Shown: positions 28,626 to 38,192 of the stretch, one piece after another
Numbering within the stretch: position 1 is the stretch's first letter
How the letters are laid out: every line of letters begins with the position of its first letter
Source: Duncaniella freteri
Lineage (GTDB): Bacteria; Bacteroidota; Bacteroidia; Bacteroidales; Muribaculaceae
Reading direction: 5' to 3'
Length of the DNA stretch: 64,000 bases
NCBI RefSeq assembly: GCF_004766125.1
Contig: NZ_SJSA01000001.1
Coordinates: 248,001 to 312,000, forward strand
Translations under genes and position numbers: made by a program
The notes under the pieces: model-generated
Told to the model about the DNA's origin: nothing
The model's input: the letters and a program-made list of their open reading frames with translations, nothing else
Database searches by the model: none

Positions 28626-29468
28626 TCAGTCAGCAAGAGAGCTCAGATAGCGGATTTCATCCGGCCACAAGGATTCGTCAGTAGTCTCAAGAATCAACGG
28701 TATGCCGTCCATACGGGAATCCTGCATGAGCATACGCCAAAATCCCTCGCCGAGCACCCCCTGACCAATCGGAGCATGGCGGTCCACACGCGACCCCACA
28801 GCCTTGAGAGTGTCATTAATATGCATACCGCAGAGATATTTGAATCCGATAGTGCTGTCGAACTCGGCCCATGTTCGGGCATATGCCTCAGGAGTGGTCA
28901 TATCATATCCTGCAGAATGGGCGTGGCATGTGTCAATGCACACTCCTACACGTGACTTATCTTCCACACGGTCGATAATTCTGGCTATCTGCTCAAAGGT
29001 GTATCCGAGATTGCTGCCCTGCCCTGCCGTGTTCTCTATCACAGCTTTGACTCCTGAGGTCTCATCAAGGATAATATTCAGGGATTCCGCTATCAGATCA
29101 AGACATGCATCCTCAGAGATCTCTCGCATGTGACTTCCCGGATGGAAATTGAGCATAGTCAGTCCGAGCTGACTGCATCGGCGCATCTCGTCAAGGAAAG
29201 CCGTGCGGGACTTTTCGAGCTTTTCGGCATCAGGGCTTCCGAGATTGATAAGGAAACTGTCGTGCGGAAGAATCACATCAGGCCGGAATCCGCATTCCTC
29301 ACAATTACGTCTGAAAGCCTCCGCCTCATCATCGCTGATGGCTTTCGACACCCAACGAGAAGGATTGCGAGTGAACAGCGCAAACGACTTCGCGCCGATG
29401 GCTCTCGCATTAAAAGGCGCATTGCTCACCCCATTCACTACAGAAACATGTGCTCCTATAAATTTCAT
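28626..29468 (-). CDS. nfo: Endonuclease IV (AP endonuclease)
   Basis: A 280-residue tri-zinc TIM-barrel enzyme that nicks DNA 5' to abasic sites in base-excision repair. Zinc ligands fall in LNFHPGSH, VIENTAGQGSNLG, CIDTCHAHSAGYD, MHINDTL and LILETTD, all present. The length matches the family. The start is the ATG at 29468. Its -7 box TACTTTTG (29488-29495, minus) overlaps the region of the divergent hisS promoter, whose -7 box TAACTTTG is at 29508-29515. Confidence 0.96.
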   Translation of the reverse strand: MKFIGAHVSVVNGVSNAPFNARAIGAKSFALFTRNPSRWVSKAISDDEAEAFRRNCEECGFRPDVILPHDSFLINLGSPDAEKLEKSRTAFLDEMRRCSQLGLTMLNFHPGSHMREISEDACLDLIAESLNIILDETSGVKAVIENTAGQGSNLGYTFEQIARIIDRVEDKSRVGVCIDTCHAHSAGYDMTTPEAYARTWAEFDSTIGFKYLCGMHINDTLKAVGSRVDRHAPIGQGVLGEGFWRMLMQDSRMDGIPLILETTDESLWPDEIRYLSSLAD

Positions 29469-29579
29469 TTACGCATTAGTTTTGATGCAAAAGTAAGGAA
29501 AAATCACTAACTTTGCAAGAAATTTTCGTTGAAGAAAAAATTCCAGTTTTATTATTCACAAACAGATAAACAAGGAAAA

Positions 29580-30947
29580 ATGGCACAGAAACCCTCCATA
29601 CCCAAAGGCACTCGCGATTTCACTCCAGCCGAGATGGCCCGCCGCAACTATATATTCGATACCATCCGTGAAGTGTTCCATCTCTACGGATTCCAGCAGA
29701 TAGAGACTCCAGCCATGGAGAATCTGTCGACGCTTATGGGAAAATATGGCGAGGAGGGGGACAAACTACTGTTCAAGATACTCAACTCAGGTGATTTTCT
29801 GCGCGGAATAGACCACAAGCTCATAGAGGATGGCGAATATATCAAACTTGCCTCACAACTCTGTGAAAAAGGTCTGAGATATGACCTCACAGTGCCGTTT
29901 GCACGTTTCGTGGTGATGCATCGCAATGATCTCCAATTCCCGTTCAAGAGATTTCAGATCCAGCCAGTGTGGCGTGCCGACCGACCGCAGAAAGGCCGCT
30001 ACCGCGAATTTTACCAGTGTGATGCCGATGTGGTAGGCTCCGACTCTCTGCTCAACGAGGTCGAACTGCTACAGATGATCGATGAAGTGTTCCGTCGCCT
30101 CGGCATACGCATCACCATCAAACTCAACAACCGTAAAGTGCTTGCCGGGATAGCTGAACTAATCGGTGCTCCCGACAAGATAATAGACATAACTGTCGCC
30201 ATCGACAAGATTGATAAAATAGGTCTTGACAATGTCAAGGCGGAGCTTGCCGAACGAGGCATTCCCGCCGGGTCCATAGAAAAGATAACACCAATAATCA
30301 CTCTTTCAGGCAGCAATGAAGAGCGTCTTGCAAGCCTTGAAACCCTTTTGAAAGAGAGCGAGACCGGATTGAAAGGGGTCGAGGAGCTACGAGAGGTAAT
30401 GAACGGCAGTGTTGCCCTCGGTCTTGTGGCTGACCTTGAACTTGATGTGTCTCTTGCCCGCGGACTCAATTACTACACCGGAACTATCATAGAAGTGAAA
30501 GCCCGCGATGTGGAGATAGGCAGCATAACAGGCGGCGGTCGCTATGACAACCTCACCGGTGTGTTCGGACTGCCAGGGGTGTCAGGCGTAGGCATATCAT
30601 TCGGAGCGGACCGCATATATGATGTCCTCAACACCCTCAACCTCTATCCTTCCGATATACTTGGGGTTGCAAAGATAATGTTCACAAACTTCGGTCCAAC
30701 AGAAGCAACACGTTCGCTAAGCGTGATAAAAGAACTGCGCAAAGCCGGAATACCGGCTGAAATATTCCCCGACAATGCGAAGATGAAGAAACAGATGGGA
30801 CGCGCCGACGCACTCGGGATCCCATACGTAGGAATAATCGGCGAGACAGAGCTTGCCAACGGCACTGTCACCCTAAAGGACATGGCTACCGGCGAACAGA
30901 AGCAATTGACCGTCGGACAACTGATCGAGGAGCTAAACCGTAACTGA
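29580..30947 (+). CDS. hisS: Histidyl-tRNA synthetase
   Basis: A 455-residue class II synthetase that charges tRNA-His. The N-terminus [22 protein letters not shown] contains the motif-1-preceding GTRDF. Motif 2 is the [20 protein letters not shown] region, the histidine-specific [14 protein letters not shown] follows, and motif 3 is [15 protein letters not shown]. The C-terminal anticodon-binding domain is about residues 365-455. The ATG at 29580 is used; an earlier TTG at 29529 lies close to the promoter's -7 box (29508-29515). Five bases separate it from the ABC permease. Confidence 0.97.
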   Translation: MAQKPSIPKGTRDFTPAEMARRNYIFDTIREVFHLYGFQQIETPAMENLSTLMGKYGEEGDKLLFKILNSGDFLRGIDHKLIEDGEYIKLASQLCEKGLRYDLTVPFARFVVMHRNDLQFPFKRFQIQPVWRADRPQKGRYREFYQCDADVVGSDSLLNEVELLQMIDEVFRRLGIRITIKLNNRKVLAGIAELIGAPDKIIDITVAIDKIDKIGLDNVKAELAERGIPAGSIEKITPIITLSGSNEERLASLETLLKESETGLKGVEELREVMNGSVALGLVADLELDVSLARGLNYYTGTIIEVKARDVEIGSITGGGRYDNLTGVFGLPGVSGVGISFGADRIYDVLNTLNLYPSDILGVAKIMFTNFGPTEATRSLSVIKELRKAGIPAEIFPDNAKMKKQMGRADALGIPYVGIIGETELANGTVTLKDMATGEQKQLTVGQLIEELNRN

Positions 30948-30952
30948 CAATT

Positions 30953-31702
30953 ATGATCATCACTGATTCTCTCGCCACCTTCGGACGCTACTGTCAGTTC
31001 ATGTGCAGGGTGTTCTCCATTCCTGACAGGTGGAAGATATTCTTCACCCGCACTGTAGCCGAGATCACCAAACTCGGCATAGACTCTATACCTCTTGTAC
31101 TTGTCATATCGGTGTTCATCGGAGCTGTATGTACAATCCAGATGCAGCTCAACATCATGTCACCACTTATCCCCGCCTACTCTACCGGACTTGCGACACG
31201 TGAAATAATCCTGCTGGAATTCTCCAACTCCATTCTCTGCCTTATTCTTGCAGGCAAAGTCGGCTCAAACATCGCATCTGAGATAGGCACCATGAGAGTG
31301 ACCGAACAGATTGACGCCCTCGACATAATGGGTGTCAATTCCGCTAATTTCCTTGTCCTCCCCAAAGTGATCGGATTCCTCCTGTTCATGCCGGTGCTCG
31401 TTGTGTTCTGTATCTTCACATCCATCATGGGCGGTGTGCTCATATCCACATTCACCGATATCATCCCGCTCAACAGGTTCATCTATGGAATACAGACAAT
31501 GTTCCAGGAATGGTACGTATGGTACGGACTTATAAAATCACTGTTTTTCTCCTTCATCATCACTTCTGTGGCGGCATTCTACGGCTACTACGTCAACGGT
31601 GGTGCGCTTGAAGTGGGAAAAGCATCCACCAATGCTGTTGTTGCATCAAGCATACTCATACTCCTGCTTGACGTTGTACTCACCAAACTACTCCTGCAAT
31701 GA
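30953..31702 (+). CDS. ABC transporter permease, MlaE family
   Basis: A 249-residue inner-membrane permease of the MlaE/YrbE family, which with an MlaF ATPase and MCE substrate-binding proteins moves phospholipids between the two membranes. The central conserved segment LEFSNSILCLILAGKVGSNIASEIGTMRVTEQIDALDIMG is the family hallmark; about five helices are seen. It overlaps the ATPase gene by 4 bases (ATGA at 31699-31702), so translational coupling is likely. No MCE-domain gene is in the window. Confidence 0.93.
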   Translation: MIITDSLATFGRYCQFMCRVFSIPDRWKIFFTRTVAEITKLGIDSIPLVLVISVFIGAVCTIQMQLNIMSPLIPAYSTGLATREIILLEFSNSILCLILAGKVGSNIASEIGTMRVTEQIDALDIMGVNSANFLVLPKVIGFLLFMPVLVVFCIFTSIMGGVLISTFTDIIPLNRFIYGIQTMFQEWYVWYGLIKSLFFSFIITSVAAFYGYYVNGGALEVGKASTNAVVASSILILLLDVVLTKLLLQ

Positions 31703-32469
31703 TTGAAGTACGTAACCTCACCAAGTCATTTGACGGAAAAACCATACTCCACGACGTTAGCGCGAAGTTCGAGACCGGCAAGACCAACTTGATCATTGGC
31801 CAGAGCGGATCAGGCAAGACTGTGCTTGTGAAATCCATAATAGGTCTCATACGTCCAGAAGTGGGAGAGATACTTTACGACGGACGCGACATCATGAAAA
31901 TGGATTCGTCACAGATCAAGGAACTCAGAAAAGAGATCGGTATGCTGTTTCAAGGTTCCGCACTCTTCGATTCCGAGACCGTTCTCGGAAATGTAGCGTT
32001 CCCCCTCACAATGTTCACGAATATGAGTGCGGCAGAGATCCACGACCGCGCACAATTCTGCATAGAACGCGTAAATCTCAAGGGAGCTGACTCCAAGTAT
32101 CCGTCAGAGATCTCCGGAGGTATGCAGAAACGTGTCGCCATAGCGCGTGCCATAGCCCTGAACCCCAAATATCTGTTCTGCGATGAGCCAAACTCAGGTC
32201 TTGACCCACGCACTTCGATTGTGATTGACGAACTTCTCAGTGATATCACACACGAATATAACATCACCACAATCATAAACACCCACGACATGAACTCGGT
32301 GCTCGGTATCGGCGAGAACATTACATTCATAAATAAAGGATACCGCGAATGGGTCGGTGACATGCACCAGATATATCACACCTCCAACGAAGCTCTCAAC
32401 GAATTTGTCTTTGCCAATGATCTGTTCCAGAAAGTGAAACAGTACGTCATCACCCACGAACATCATTGA
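31699..32469 (+). CDS. ABC transporter ATP-binding protein, MlaF type
   Basis: A 256-residue cytoplasmic ATPase for the permease just upstream. Walker A is GQSGSGKT (34-41), the Q-loop is in MLFQGSALF, the signature is SGGMQKR, Walker B is LFCDEPNSGLDP and the H-loop is in INTHDMNSV. The C-terminal extension after the core is typical of MlaF relatives. Expected to drive lipid transport for outer-membrane asymmetry. It starts inside the mlaE-like gene and ends 16 bases before the methyltransferase gene. Confidence 0.94.
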   Translation: MIEVRNLTKSFDGKTILHDVSAKFETGKTNLIIGQSGSGKTVLVKSIIGLIRPEVGEILYDGRDIMKMDSSQIKELRKEIGMLFQGSALFDSETVLGNVAFPLTMFTNMSAAEIHDRAQFCIERVNLKGADSKYPSEISGGMQKRVAIARAIALNPKYLFCDEPNSGLDPRTSIVIDELLSDITHEYNITTIINTHDMNSVLGIGENITFINKGYREWVGDMHQIYHTSNEALNEFVFANDLFQKVKQYVITHEHH

Positions 32470-32485
32470 TTCTCATCTGCCGGAT

Positions 32486-33286
32486 ATGCCCGTAATACCC
32501 ATCGATTCACTCAACAATCCTGGTGTAGAGGTCTATGCATCGCTAACTGAAGCACAGCTGCGCAACCGCCTGGACCCCGGGCGCGGAATTTTTATAGCCG
32601 AAAGCCCTAAAGTGATCAATGTGGCGATCCAGGCTGGCTACAAGCCGCAGTCGATACTTTGCGAACAAAAACATATTATAGGTGACGCGTCACTTATAAT
32701 AGAGCGATTCCCTGACATCCCTGTCTATACAGGCTCGCGTGAAATTCTCGCCTCTCTGACAGGTTATACACTGACACGAGGTGTGCTCTGCGCAATGCGT
32801 CGTCCGGCTCCTCCAAGCGTGGAAGATGTGTGCTGCAATGCCAGACGTGTTGCCGTGATCGATGGTGTGGTGGATACCACCAATATCGGAGCCATTTTCC
32901 GCTCTGCCGCCGCTCTTGGGATTGATGCAGTGCTCGTAACCCCGACATCTTGCGATCCTTTGAACCGCCGGGCTGTGAGAGTATCGATGGGGACAGTGTT
33001 TCTTGTGCCATGGACCTGGATTGACAATGCCTCTGAATTGAAGAAGTTAGGCTTCAAGACCGTTGCAATGGCCCTTACCGATAAATCCGTATCCATAGAT
33101 GACAAAAAATTATGTGCCGAGCCGCGCCTTGCCATCATAATGGGCACAGAAGGGGACGGACTCCCCCAACCCACCATTGACGAAGCCGATTATACAGCTC
33201 GCATCCCCATGGCGCACAATGTGGACTCACTCAATGTTGCCGCAGCCGCGGCTGTCGCCTTTTGGGAGCTGAGAAGCAGAGAATAA
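32486..33286 (+). CDS. SpoU/TrmH-family RNA 2'-O-methyltransferase
   Basis: A 266-residue putative ribose methyltransferase. The N-terminal third (about 15-110) resembles the SpoU substrate-binding domain. The C-terminal SPOUT domain has motif 1 IDGVVDTTNIGAIFRSAAALG, motif 2 LAIIMGTEGDGLP and motif 3 IPMAHNVDSLNVAAAAAV, which form the knotted SAM site. The RNA target (23S rRNA or tRNA) cannot be read. It is the last gene in the hisS-mlaE-mlaF run. Confidence 0.9.
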   Translation: MPVIPIDSLNNPGVEVYASLTEAQLRNRLDPGRGIFIAESPKVINVAIQAGYKPQSILCEQKHIIGDASLIIERFPDIPVYTGSREILASLTGYTLTRGVLCAMRRPAPPSVEDVCCNARRVAVIDGVVDTTNIGAIFRSAAALGIDAVLVTPTSCDPLNRRAVRVSMGTVFLVPWTWIDNASELKKLGFKTVAMALTDKSVSIDDKKLCAEPRLAIIMGTEGDGLPQPTIDEADYTARIPMAHNVDSLNVAAAAAVAFWELRSRE

Positions 33287-33350
33287 ACGAAATATTCCCG
33301 ACGTTCCTATCAATATCCTTGTCAGGCTTACAGCATGACACAGCACTTTC

Positions 33351-34508
33351 TTACTCGCGGTCAAGGAGCATGATGCCACGCTCATTTCCTCCTGGAGATG
33401 ACAGGCTGATGCCCTCATCATTACAAGGATCCCACTTATCACACCATTTCTTGTATATATCATACAATCGTGCGGGACCATTGTTATACCAGCTATACCC
33501 ATTACGACGCTCGTAGCCTATCTGATCTAAATGTCGGCGCGGAATCCCATCCCTGTCACACACATAAGGCTCAGCATATACCAGGTCATAGAACCTCGCC
33601 CATACAGGCCCGGCCCCAGGCTCAGAAACGAATCTGGTATCGCTAAAACCATTCTTATTGACCCGCTTGCAACGATATCCTGTAATCTTATGGTCATCAA
33701 GCCATCGCATACCTGAATGAACTGCACGTTTTATACGATAATCAGGCTCCGGAATCTCCATCAGGAGAGCAAGAATACCGGTCGATTCTGCCGAACAGTA
33801 TGATGGGAGCTCATAAGCACGTGCCGGAGCCGGAACATAAGTGTCACGATAATGCTGCTGGCACCACACTGTCAGATTGCCGTTCCTGTCAACAATCTGA
33901 GTGGCAAGAATACATTCCACTCCACGGTAAAACGATTCAAACAACCGCTTACGATAATCAGGTGTCAACAGATCCGAATCTCCATCATAAGGAGCATTAC
34001 CGTACATCAGATCGCGGATAACATTCATAGTGTTGACCATCGCATTGTCATTATACGTAATATGAATCTGATAACCTCGATTCTCCGGCCAGAATTGAGG
34101 CCATCCGCCATTTTCATATTGCCCGGACAGAAGAAAATCCACACCACGGCGAAAAGCATCCCTGTACTTCACATCGCCAGTAGCTTTATAAAGCCTGGCA
34201 AGATATGCCATCTGTATTGTTGTGGAATTATTGTCGGTTGTGGAATCATTGCGGCGTTTTTTCTCATCAAGGACTCTTGCTGCATCTTTTTCATCAAGAG
34301 GCCGCGCCATGTCGATATTCTTTGGCCATCCTCCTGTAACACGCTGATACAATAGCACTTGATCGCCTATGCGGCGAGCCTCTTCTGTCATAAAAAACTC
34401 AGGATCAGTATTCAGAATCTCAGCATTCTTCCTTTTTGCCTCCATTATAGGATTGAAACAGGACAATACGAAAGCTACCGCAATAATACACTTCAGATAC
34501 TTTTTCAT
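33351..34508 (-). CDS. Pectate lyase, polysaccharide lyase family 10
   Basis: A 385-residue exported enzyme expected to cleave polygalacturonate by beta-elimination. The signal peptide may be a lipobox (FVLSC, Cys17). Family features include RVTGGWPKNIDMARPL, DNNSTTIQMAYLARLY, GGWPQFWPENRGYQIHITYNDNAMVN and a C-terminal PVWARFYDLVYAEPYVCDRDG, which hold the (alpha/alpha)3 barrel's substrate and calcium residues. No other pectin gene is adjacent. It is divergent from the metzincin lipoprotein, and their promoters interleave (34531-34578). The gene patch looks more AT-rich than its surroundings by eye. Confidence 0.9.
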   Translation of the reverse strand: MKKYLKCIIAVAFVLSCFNPIMEAKRKNAEILNTDPEFFMTEEARRIGDQVLLYQRVTGGWPKNIDMARPLDEKDAARVLDEKKRRNDSTTDNNSTTIQMAYLARLYKATGDVKYRDAFRRGVDFLLSGQYENGGWPQFWPENRGYQIHITYNDNAMVNTMNVIRDLMYGNAPYDGDSDLLTPDYRKRLFESFYRGVECILATQIVDRNGNLTVWCQQHYRDTYVPAPARAYELPSYCSAESTGILALLMEIPEPDYRIKRAVHSGMRWLDDHKITGYRCKRVNKNGFSDTRFVSEPGAGPVWARFYDLVYAEPYVCDRDGIPRRHLDQIGYERRNGYSWYNNGPARLYDIYKKWCDKWDPCNDEGISLSSPGGNERGIMLLDRE

Positions 34509-34530
34509 GATAATATTTCTTAAACACTGA

Positions 34531-34561
34531 CAAATGTACGTAAAATATTTGAAATAGCAGA
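34531..34561 (-). promoter_or_regulatory. Promoter of the pectate lyase gene
   Basis: On the minus strand TCTG (34558-34561), 19 bases, then TACATTTG (34531-34538): one mismatch from consensus. The leader is about 15-20 bases. It overlaps the divergent promoter on the plus strand. Confidence 0.6.
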
Positions 34562-34578
34562 TATTCTAACTACCTTTG
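34548..34578 (+). promoter_or_regulatory. Promoter of the metzincin lipoprotein gene
   Basis: TTTG (34548-34551), 19 bases, TACCTTTG (34571-34578): a perfect Bacteroidota -33/-7 match, about 55 bases ahead of the ATG at 34634. Confidence 0.72.
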
Positions 34579-34633
34579 CACCCCTTTTATAATTGTGCAA
34601 TTTATACTAATCAGTGTCATAATAGAACTATCA

Positions 34634-36712
34634 ATGAGAAAAAAACTTTTTAACAGTCTGTGCTTCTTGGTTTGCAGTCTTTTATTATTGACAGGTTGTG
34701 AAAAAGACCAACTTCTACCTACCGATGCAGAAGATGGGAACAAAACAGAAAATGAGCTTCCCATCAGGTTAAATGCTGACGATTATGATTCAGACAACAC
34801 GTATTACATGCTAAATGATGACGAACCATCAGAAGTATACTTCGACAGAAACCAAAGAAGTTTCTATGTAAACCAGCCTTTGCAAATCTCCCTTGACGAT
34901 GATCATTACTTTATGATTCGTTTTTACAGCCCGAGGGAGATGTCAAATGTAACTGTATGGGCTAAAATAGACGGTTATGACGAAGAATTCAGATTTATGG
35001 AACTGGAAAAAATCATGCCGTTCCAACAGCTCAGAATTAAAATTCCGTTTGCAACGAACGATATCATAGCCCACACACGCAGCGGAAAAAGGATTCTGAT
35101 AATGAAAAACCCATACCTTACCAACGATAACCTGTCTTTCGAGATAGAAAGTGACGATCCATACTACAAGATATTACAGTCAATCCGCTGTAAGTGGCAC
35201 ATCTCTTTCGGCGGATACAGCGGCGTTGGCCAATGGGGATACAAACTACTGCCACCACATGCACGTGAAGGGGTAGCTCTGGCTCTGAACATGAGCTATA
35301 TGTACTCGTCAGAGGAATTCGAAAAAGCTCTGAACGAGTTCGGTCCGCTGCATAGCGATGCCAACAAGACAGTCATTGATAAAAATGCATTATTAAACAG
35401 GACCCTCAACCATGCCGGACTCCATTTTGGACATTGCGTAGGATACAACGGACTCGGAGGCGGTCAGACATACGGTCTGAACGAATGGTGCTACATTGAG
35501 CACTATGCCGACGACACCAATGAGACCCATACCATTTTCCACGAATTTGCTCACTGTCTTGGTTACGGACATAACGGAAACATGACTTACGAACAGACCG
35601 GACCCGGATGGATCACACTCTGCGCCAACGTATACCGATCCATGTCTCTGAACAAGAAGCTTCCGGTCTATTCCCGCCGTTTCATGCACACAAGGCAAAA
35701 TAGGAAAAGATATAACAGCGACATATACCGCGCATCAAAATACATTATAGAGGGACCTGAACTTGATGCTATCGATGGCGGATTGTCACCTATGCGCGGA
35801 GCGACAGACATGGGAGGAAACGACGGAAGCCCAGTGTCATTCAAACTGCAATATACCGACGTCCCCGGAGCTACCACCGCAACATTCCGCCCAAAGGATG
35901 TATATGCATATGGTGATACATTATACGTGCTTAACGATGCCGACAATCATTTCAGTCTTGAGATTTTCAATATTGCAAACGGAGGCAAAAAGCACATCGG
36001 AAGCATTAAAAAGTGGAAAGAGGACAATAATGAGAAAACTTTCGGAGGTCGTCCAAACGGTATTATACGGGCCAACGACAAAATATACATAACCCACGAA
36101 GGGAGCCGCACCGAAATCTTTGATGCCAACGACTATCAGTTCATCACGTGTATAGGCAACGGCAAATGGGGCACATCTCTTACTCAGACCGTACACGCAT
36201 TTGACGTGACACTCTACAATGGACTCGTCATGATACGAGACAAACGCTATGTGGATTTCGCTGAAGAGCAATCAATATCCTCCGGATCGATACAATACAT
36301 CTACGCACGATCGGAAAACCTTGGCGAGACATCCGGGACCTATGGAATGGCGATGAACGACCGCAACGGTCTTCTGTACACGACACATCCGTCCAGACGT
36401 ATCGACATATTATCCCCCGCCGATATCCGCGAATGCGCGACACTCAAACGCACAAAACAATTGCCTTACAAAAACGGACCATATGCTCTCGACTTCTACC
36501 AAGGACGTATGTTTGTGAGCTCAAACGGTAATGAAAAATTCTGCGAAGTCAATCCCGACACAGGAGAGATCATAAAAGATCTCACCACAATAGGCTCCGT
36601 CACACTACAGGCTCCTGAAAAATTCTGCATACGACGGAACACACTGTTCATAACCGACCGCATGAAAAACGCCACCTGTGTCTATGCAATCCCTATGAAT
36701 GAACTGATATAA
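34634..36712 (+). CDS. Lipoprotein with metzincin-type zinc motif and C-terminal propeller-like domain
   Basis: A 692-residue surface or periplasmic lipoprotein: signal peptide with lipobox LLTGC (Cys22), then an N-terminal domain of unknown type. Residues 303-313 read HEFAHCLGYGH, an exact HExxHxxGxxH zinc-protease motif. A methionine that could form the Met-turn follows (SMSLNK). From about residue 422 to the end are six repeat-like segments of the pattern DxLYV...IFD, as in a beta-propeller; ITCIGNGKW is one landmark. The substrate is unknown. The ATG at 34634 is chosen for the signal peptide. The next gene is a paralogue of the C-terminal half. Confidence 0.85.
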   Translation: MRKKLFNSLCFLVCSLLLLTGCEKDQLLPTDAEDGNKTENELPIRLNADDYDSDNTYYMLNDDEPSEVYFDRNQRSFYVNQPLQISLDDDHYFMIRFYSPREMSNVTVWAKIDGYDEEFRFMELEKIMPFQQLRIKIPFATNDIIAHTRSGKRILIMKNPYLTNDNLSFEIESDDPYYKILQSIRCKWHISFGGYSGVGQWGYKLLPPHAREGVALALNMSYMYSSEEFEKALNEFGPLHSDANKTVIDKNALLNRTLNHAGLHFGHCVGYNGLGGGQTYGLNEWCYIEHYADDTNETHTIFHEFAHCLGYGHNGNMTYEQTGPGWITLCANVYRSMSLNKKLPVYSRRFMHTRQNRKRYNSDIYRASKYIIEGPELDAIDGGLSPMRGATDMGGNDGSPVSFKLQYTDVPGATTATFRPKDVYAYGDTLYVLNDADNHFSLEIFNIANGGKKHIGSIKKWKEDNNEKTFGGRPNGIIRANDKIYITHEGSRTEIFDANDYQFITCIGNGKWGTSLTQTVHAFDVTLYNGLVMIRDKRYVDFAEEQSISSGSIQYIYARSENLGETSGTYGMAMNDRNGLLYTTHPSRRIDILSPADIRECATLKRTKQLPYKNGPYALDFYQGRMFVSSNGNEKFCEVNPDTGEIIKDLTTIGSVTLQAPEKFCIRRNTLFITDRMKNATCVYAIPMNELI

Positions 36713-36742
36713 CTCCAACCTTATATAACAGACTAAAAATAT

Positions 36743-37786
36743 ATGAAAATATACTCTTATATTCTTGTCATAATGTTCGGTGTTATGACCGTACAATGCG
36801 GCAAAGATGAACTTGAAGACACTCTTCCTAAACAAGACTCAACGGATGACTACAATAGTTACTGGTATTATTCCTACGAAGCAGTAAATAAAATCAATGC
36901 TCTGACTCTCAATATGGAGCAGGCTGATGAATTTATCCCTTATACAGTAGCCCATATCGGAGACACCCTGCTTGTAGCCAACATTGGCGGCAAAGGCAAC
37001 AGCCTTATGCTGTTCAGCCAAAAGGACAACAAGCTACTCTCCACCATTAAGTCGTGGCAATTCGACAATAAGACATTAAGTTTCGGAAGCTGGATAGAAG
37101 CTATAGTCCCGGCCGGCGACCGGCTGTACATATCCGAACGCCAGTCACGAATCCATGTATTCCGACTTCCCGATCTTGACTATATCACATGTATTGGCAA
37201 TGGCAACTGGAATGGACCTGTATTTCAAGCTCAGGCACTAACAGTCAATGATGGTCTGATACTCGCACGTGACAAGAATGGTAAAGTAAGCATCTACAAA
37301 GAATCGGATGCCACCAAAGATAATTATCAAAAGACAAAGCGTTATAAACACGTATCCGGAAACGGATCATCAAACAATTCATTTGCCGCCCATTACATGC
37401 AGCCTGACGAGGACGGTAGGATACTCCTCTCAGATTATGAAAACAAGATAATCCGCGTGATTGATCCTTCCTTGATAAATGACGATCTGCCCGACAACAC
37501 TTCAATTGATATCGATGAACTCACTATGGCTCTCGACTTCAAACCCAAAACATTTGCCATATGCAACAACAGATGGTATGTCACCGGCAACAACGATGCC
37601 ATAAACATATATGACCGCAACCTTCAAGAATGGTGTCGCGCCCTGAAAGCAATCAAAGGATACGCCTTTTCCCAACCAACACGCATCTACGCACAGAACG
37701 ATTCCGTGCTTTGGGTTTCAGATACACACAGTTCCAAACGGACATTGGTAAAAATGGTGGTCCACAAAGGCGAAATACGTGATTGA
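36743..37786 (+). CDS. Lipoprotein with propeller-like domain, paralogue of the preceding gene's C-terminus
   Basis: A 347-residue lipoprotein (possible lipobox TVQC, Cys19, followed by acidic residues). It aligns by eye with about residues 420-692 of the upstream protein: DTLLVANIGG matches DTLYVLNDAD, DRLYISERQSRIHVF matches DKIYITHEGSRTEIF, and ITCIGNGNW matches ITCIGNGKW. It has no zinc motif. It starts 30 bases after the metzincin gene, so the two are probably one operon. The function is unknown; a binding partner or decoy of the protease is possible. A terminator follows only at 38067-38112. Confidence 0.82.
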   Translation: MKIYSYILVIMFGVMTVQCGKDELEDTLPKQDSTDDYNSYWYYSYEAVNKINALTLNMEQADEFIPYTVAHIGDTLLVANIGGKGNSLMLFSQKDNKLLSTIKSWQFDNKTLSFGSWIEAIVPAGDRLYISERQSRIHVFRLPDLDYITCIGNGNWNGPVFQAQALTVNDGLILARDKNGKVSIYKESDATKDNYQKTKRYKHVSGNGSSNNSFAAHYMQPDEDGRILLSDYENKIIRVIDPSLINDDLPDNTSIDIDELTMALDFKPKTFAICNNRWYVTGNNDAINIYDRNLQEWCRALKAIKGYAFSQPTRIYAQNDSVLWVSDTHSSKRTLVKMVVHKGEIRD

Positions 37787-38192
37787 TAAACGACGACAAA
37801 CATCGGCAAAAACCGACATTATAGCACCTTGATTTACGGCGAATAGACACGTCATAATCCGCCGTCCGATATGTTCATGGCTGACATAACCGCAAATCAG
37901 CGCATATCATAGACAGCGGCAACAGCGCATCCGACGAGAACAGCGCACTAAGCCACAGGTTACATTCAAAGTTCTTAAATGGTTATTGACTTGCCTAATT
38001 GACAAAGAGATGATACATTACCAGATTGAAAAATTATAAATACAATATCATTTTCCGAAACATCTGAAAAAGTAGCGTGACTTGGAGCTTTAAGAGGGTC
38101 ACGCTACTTTTTTGCTGTCGGGACGGAATTCAATGAGCCGTTGCAATAAAGTGTCGCTGGGCCGCGTTAATATGGTTATACGGATCTGTATC
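37787..38192. other. Intergenic stretch with one terminator, no gene seen
   Basis: About 400 bases between the propeller lipoprotein and porU. I found no convincing ORF, tRNA or -33/-7 promoter. The one strong element is the hairpin at 38067-38112, 280 bases past the last stop codon. The rest may be a long 3' UTR or decayed sequence. Confidence 0.6.
38067..38112 (+). terminator. Intrinsic terminator upstream of porU
   Basis: A perfect 15-bp stem (38067-38081 with 38098-38112), loop of 16 bases, followed by T residues on the plus strand. It would end the lipoprotein transcript and insulate porU. Confidence 0.88.

Noticed and set aside
38112..38192. TTG start for porU at 38112
   Set aside because: The codon lies in the right arm of the terminator at 38067-38112; the ATG at 38193 gives a clear signal peptide.
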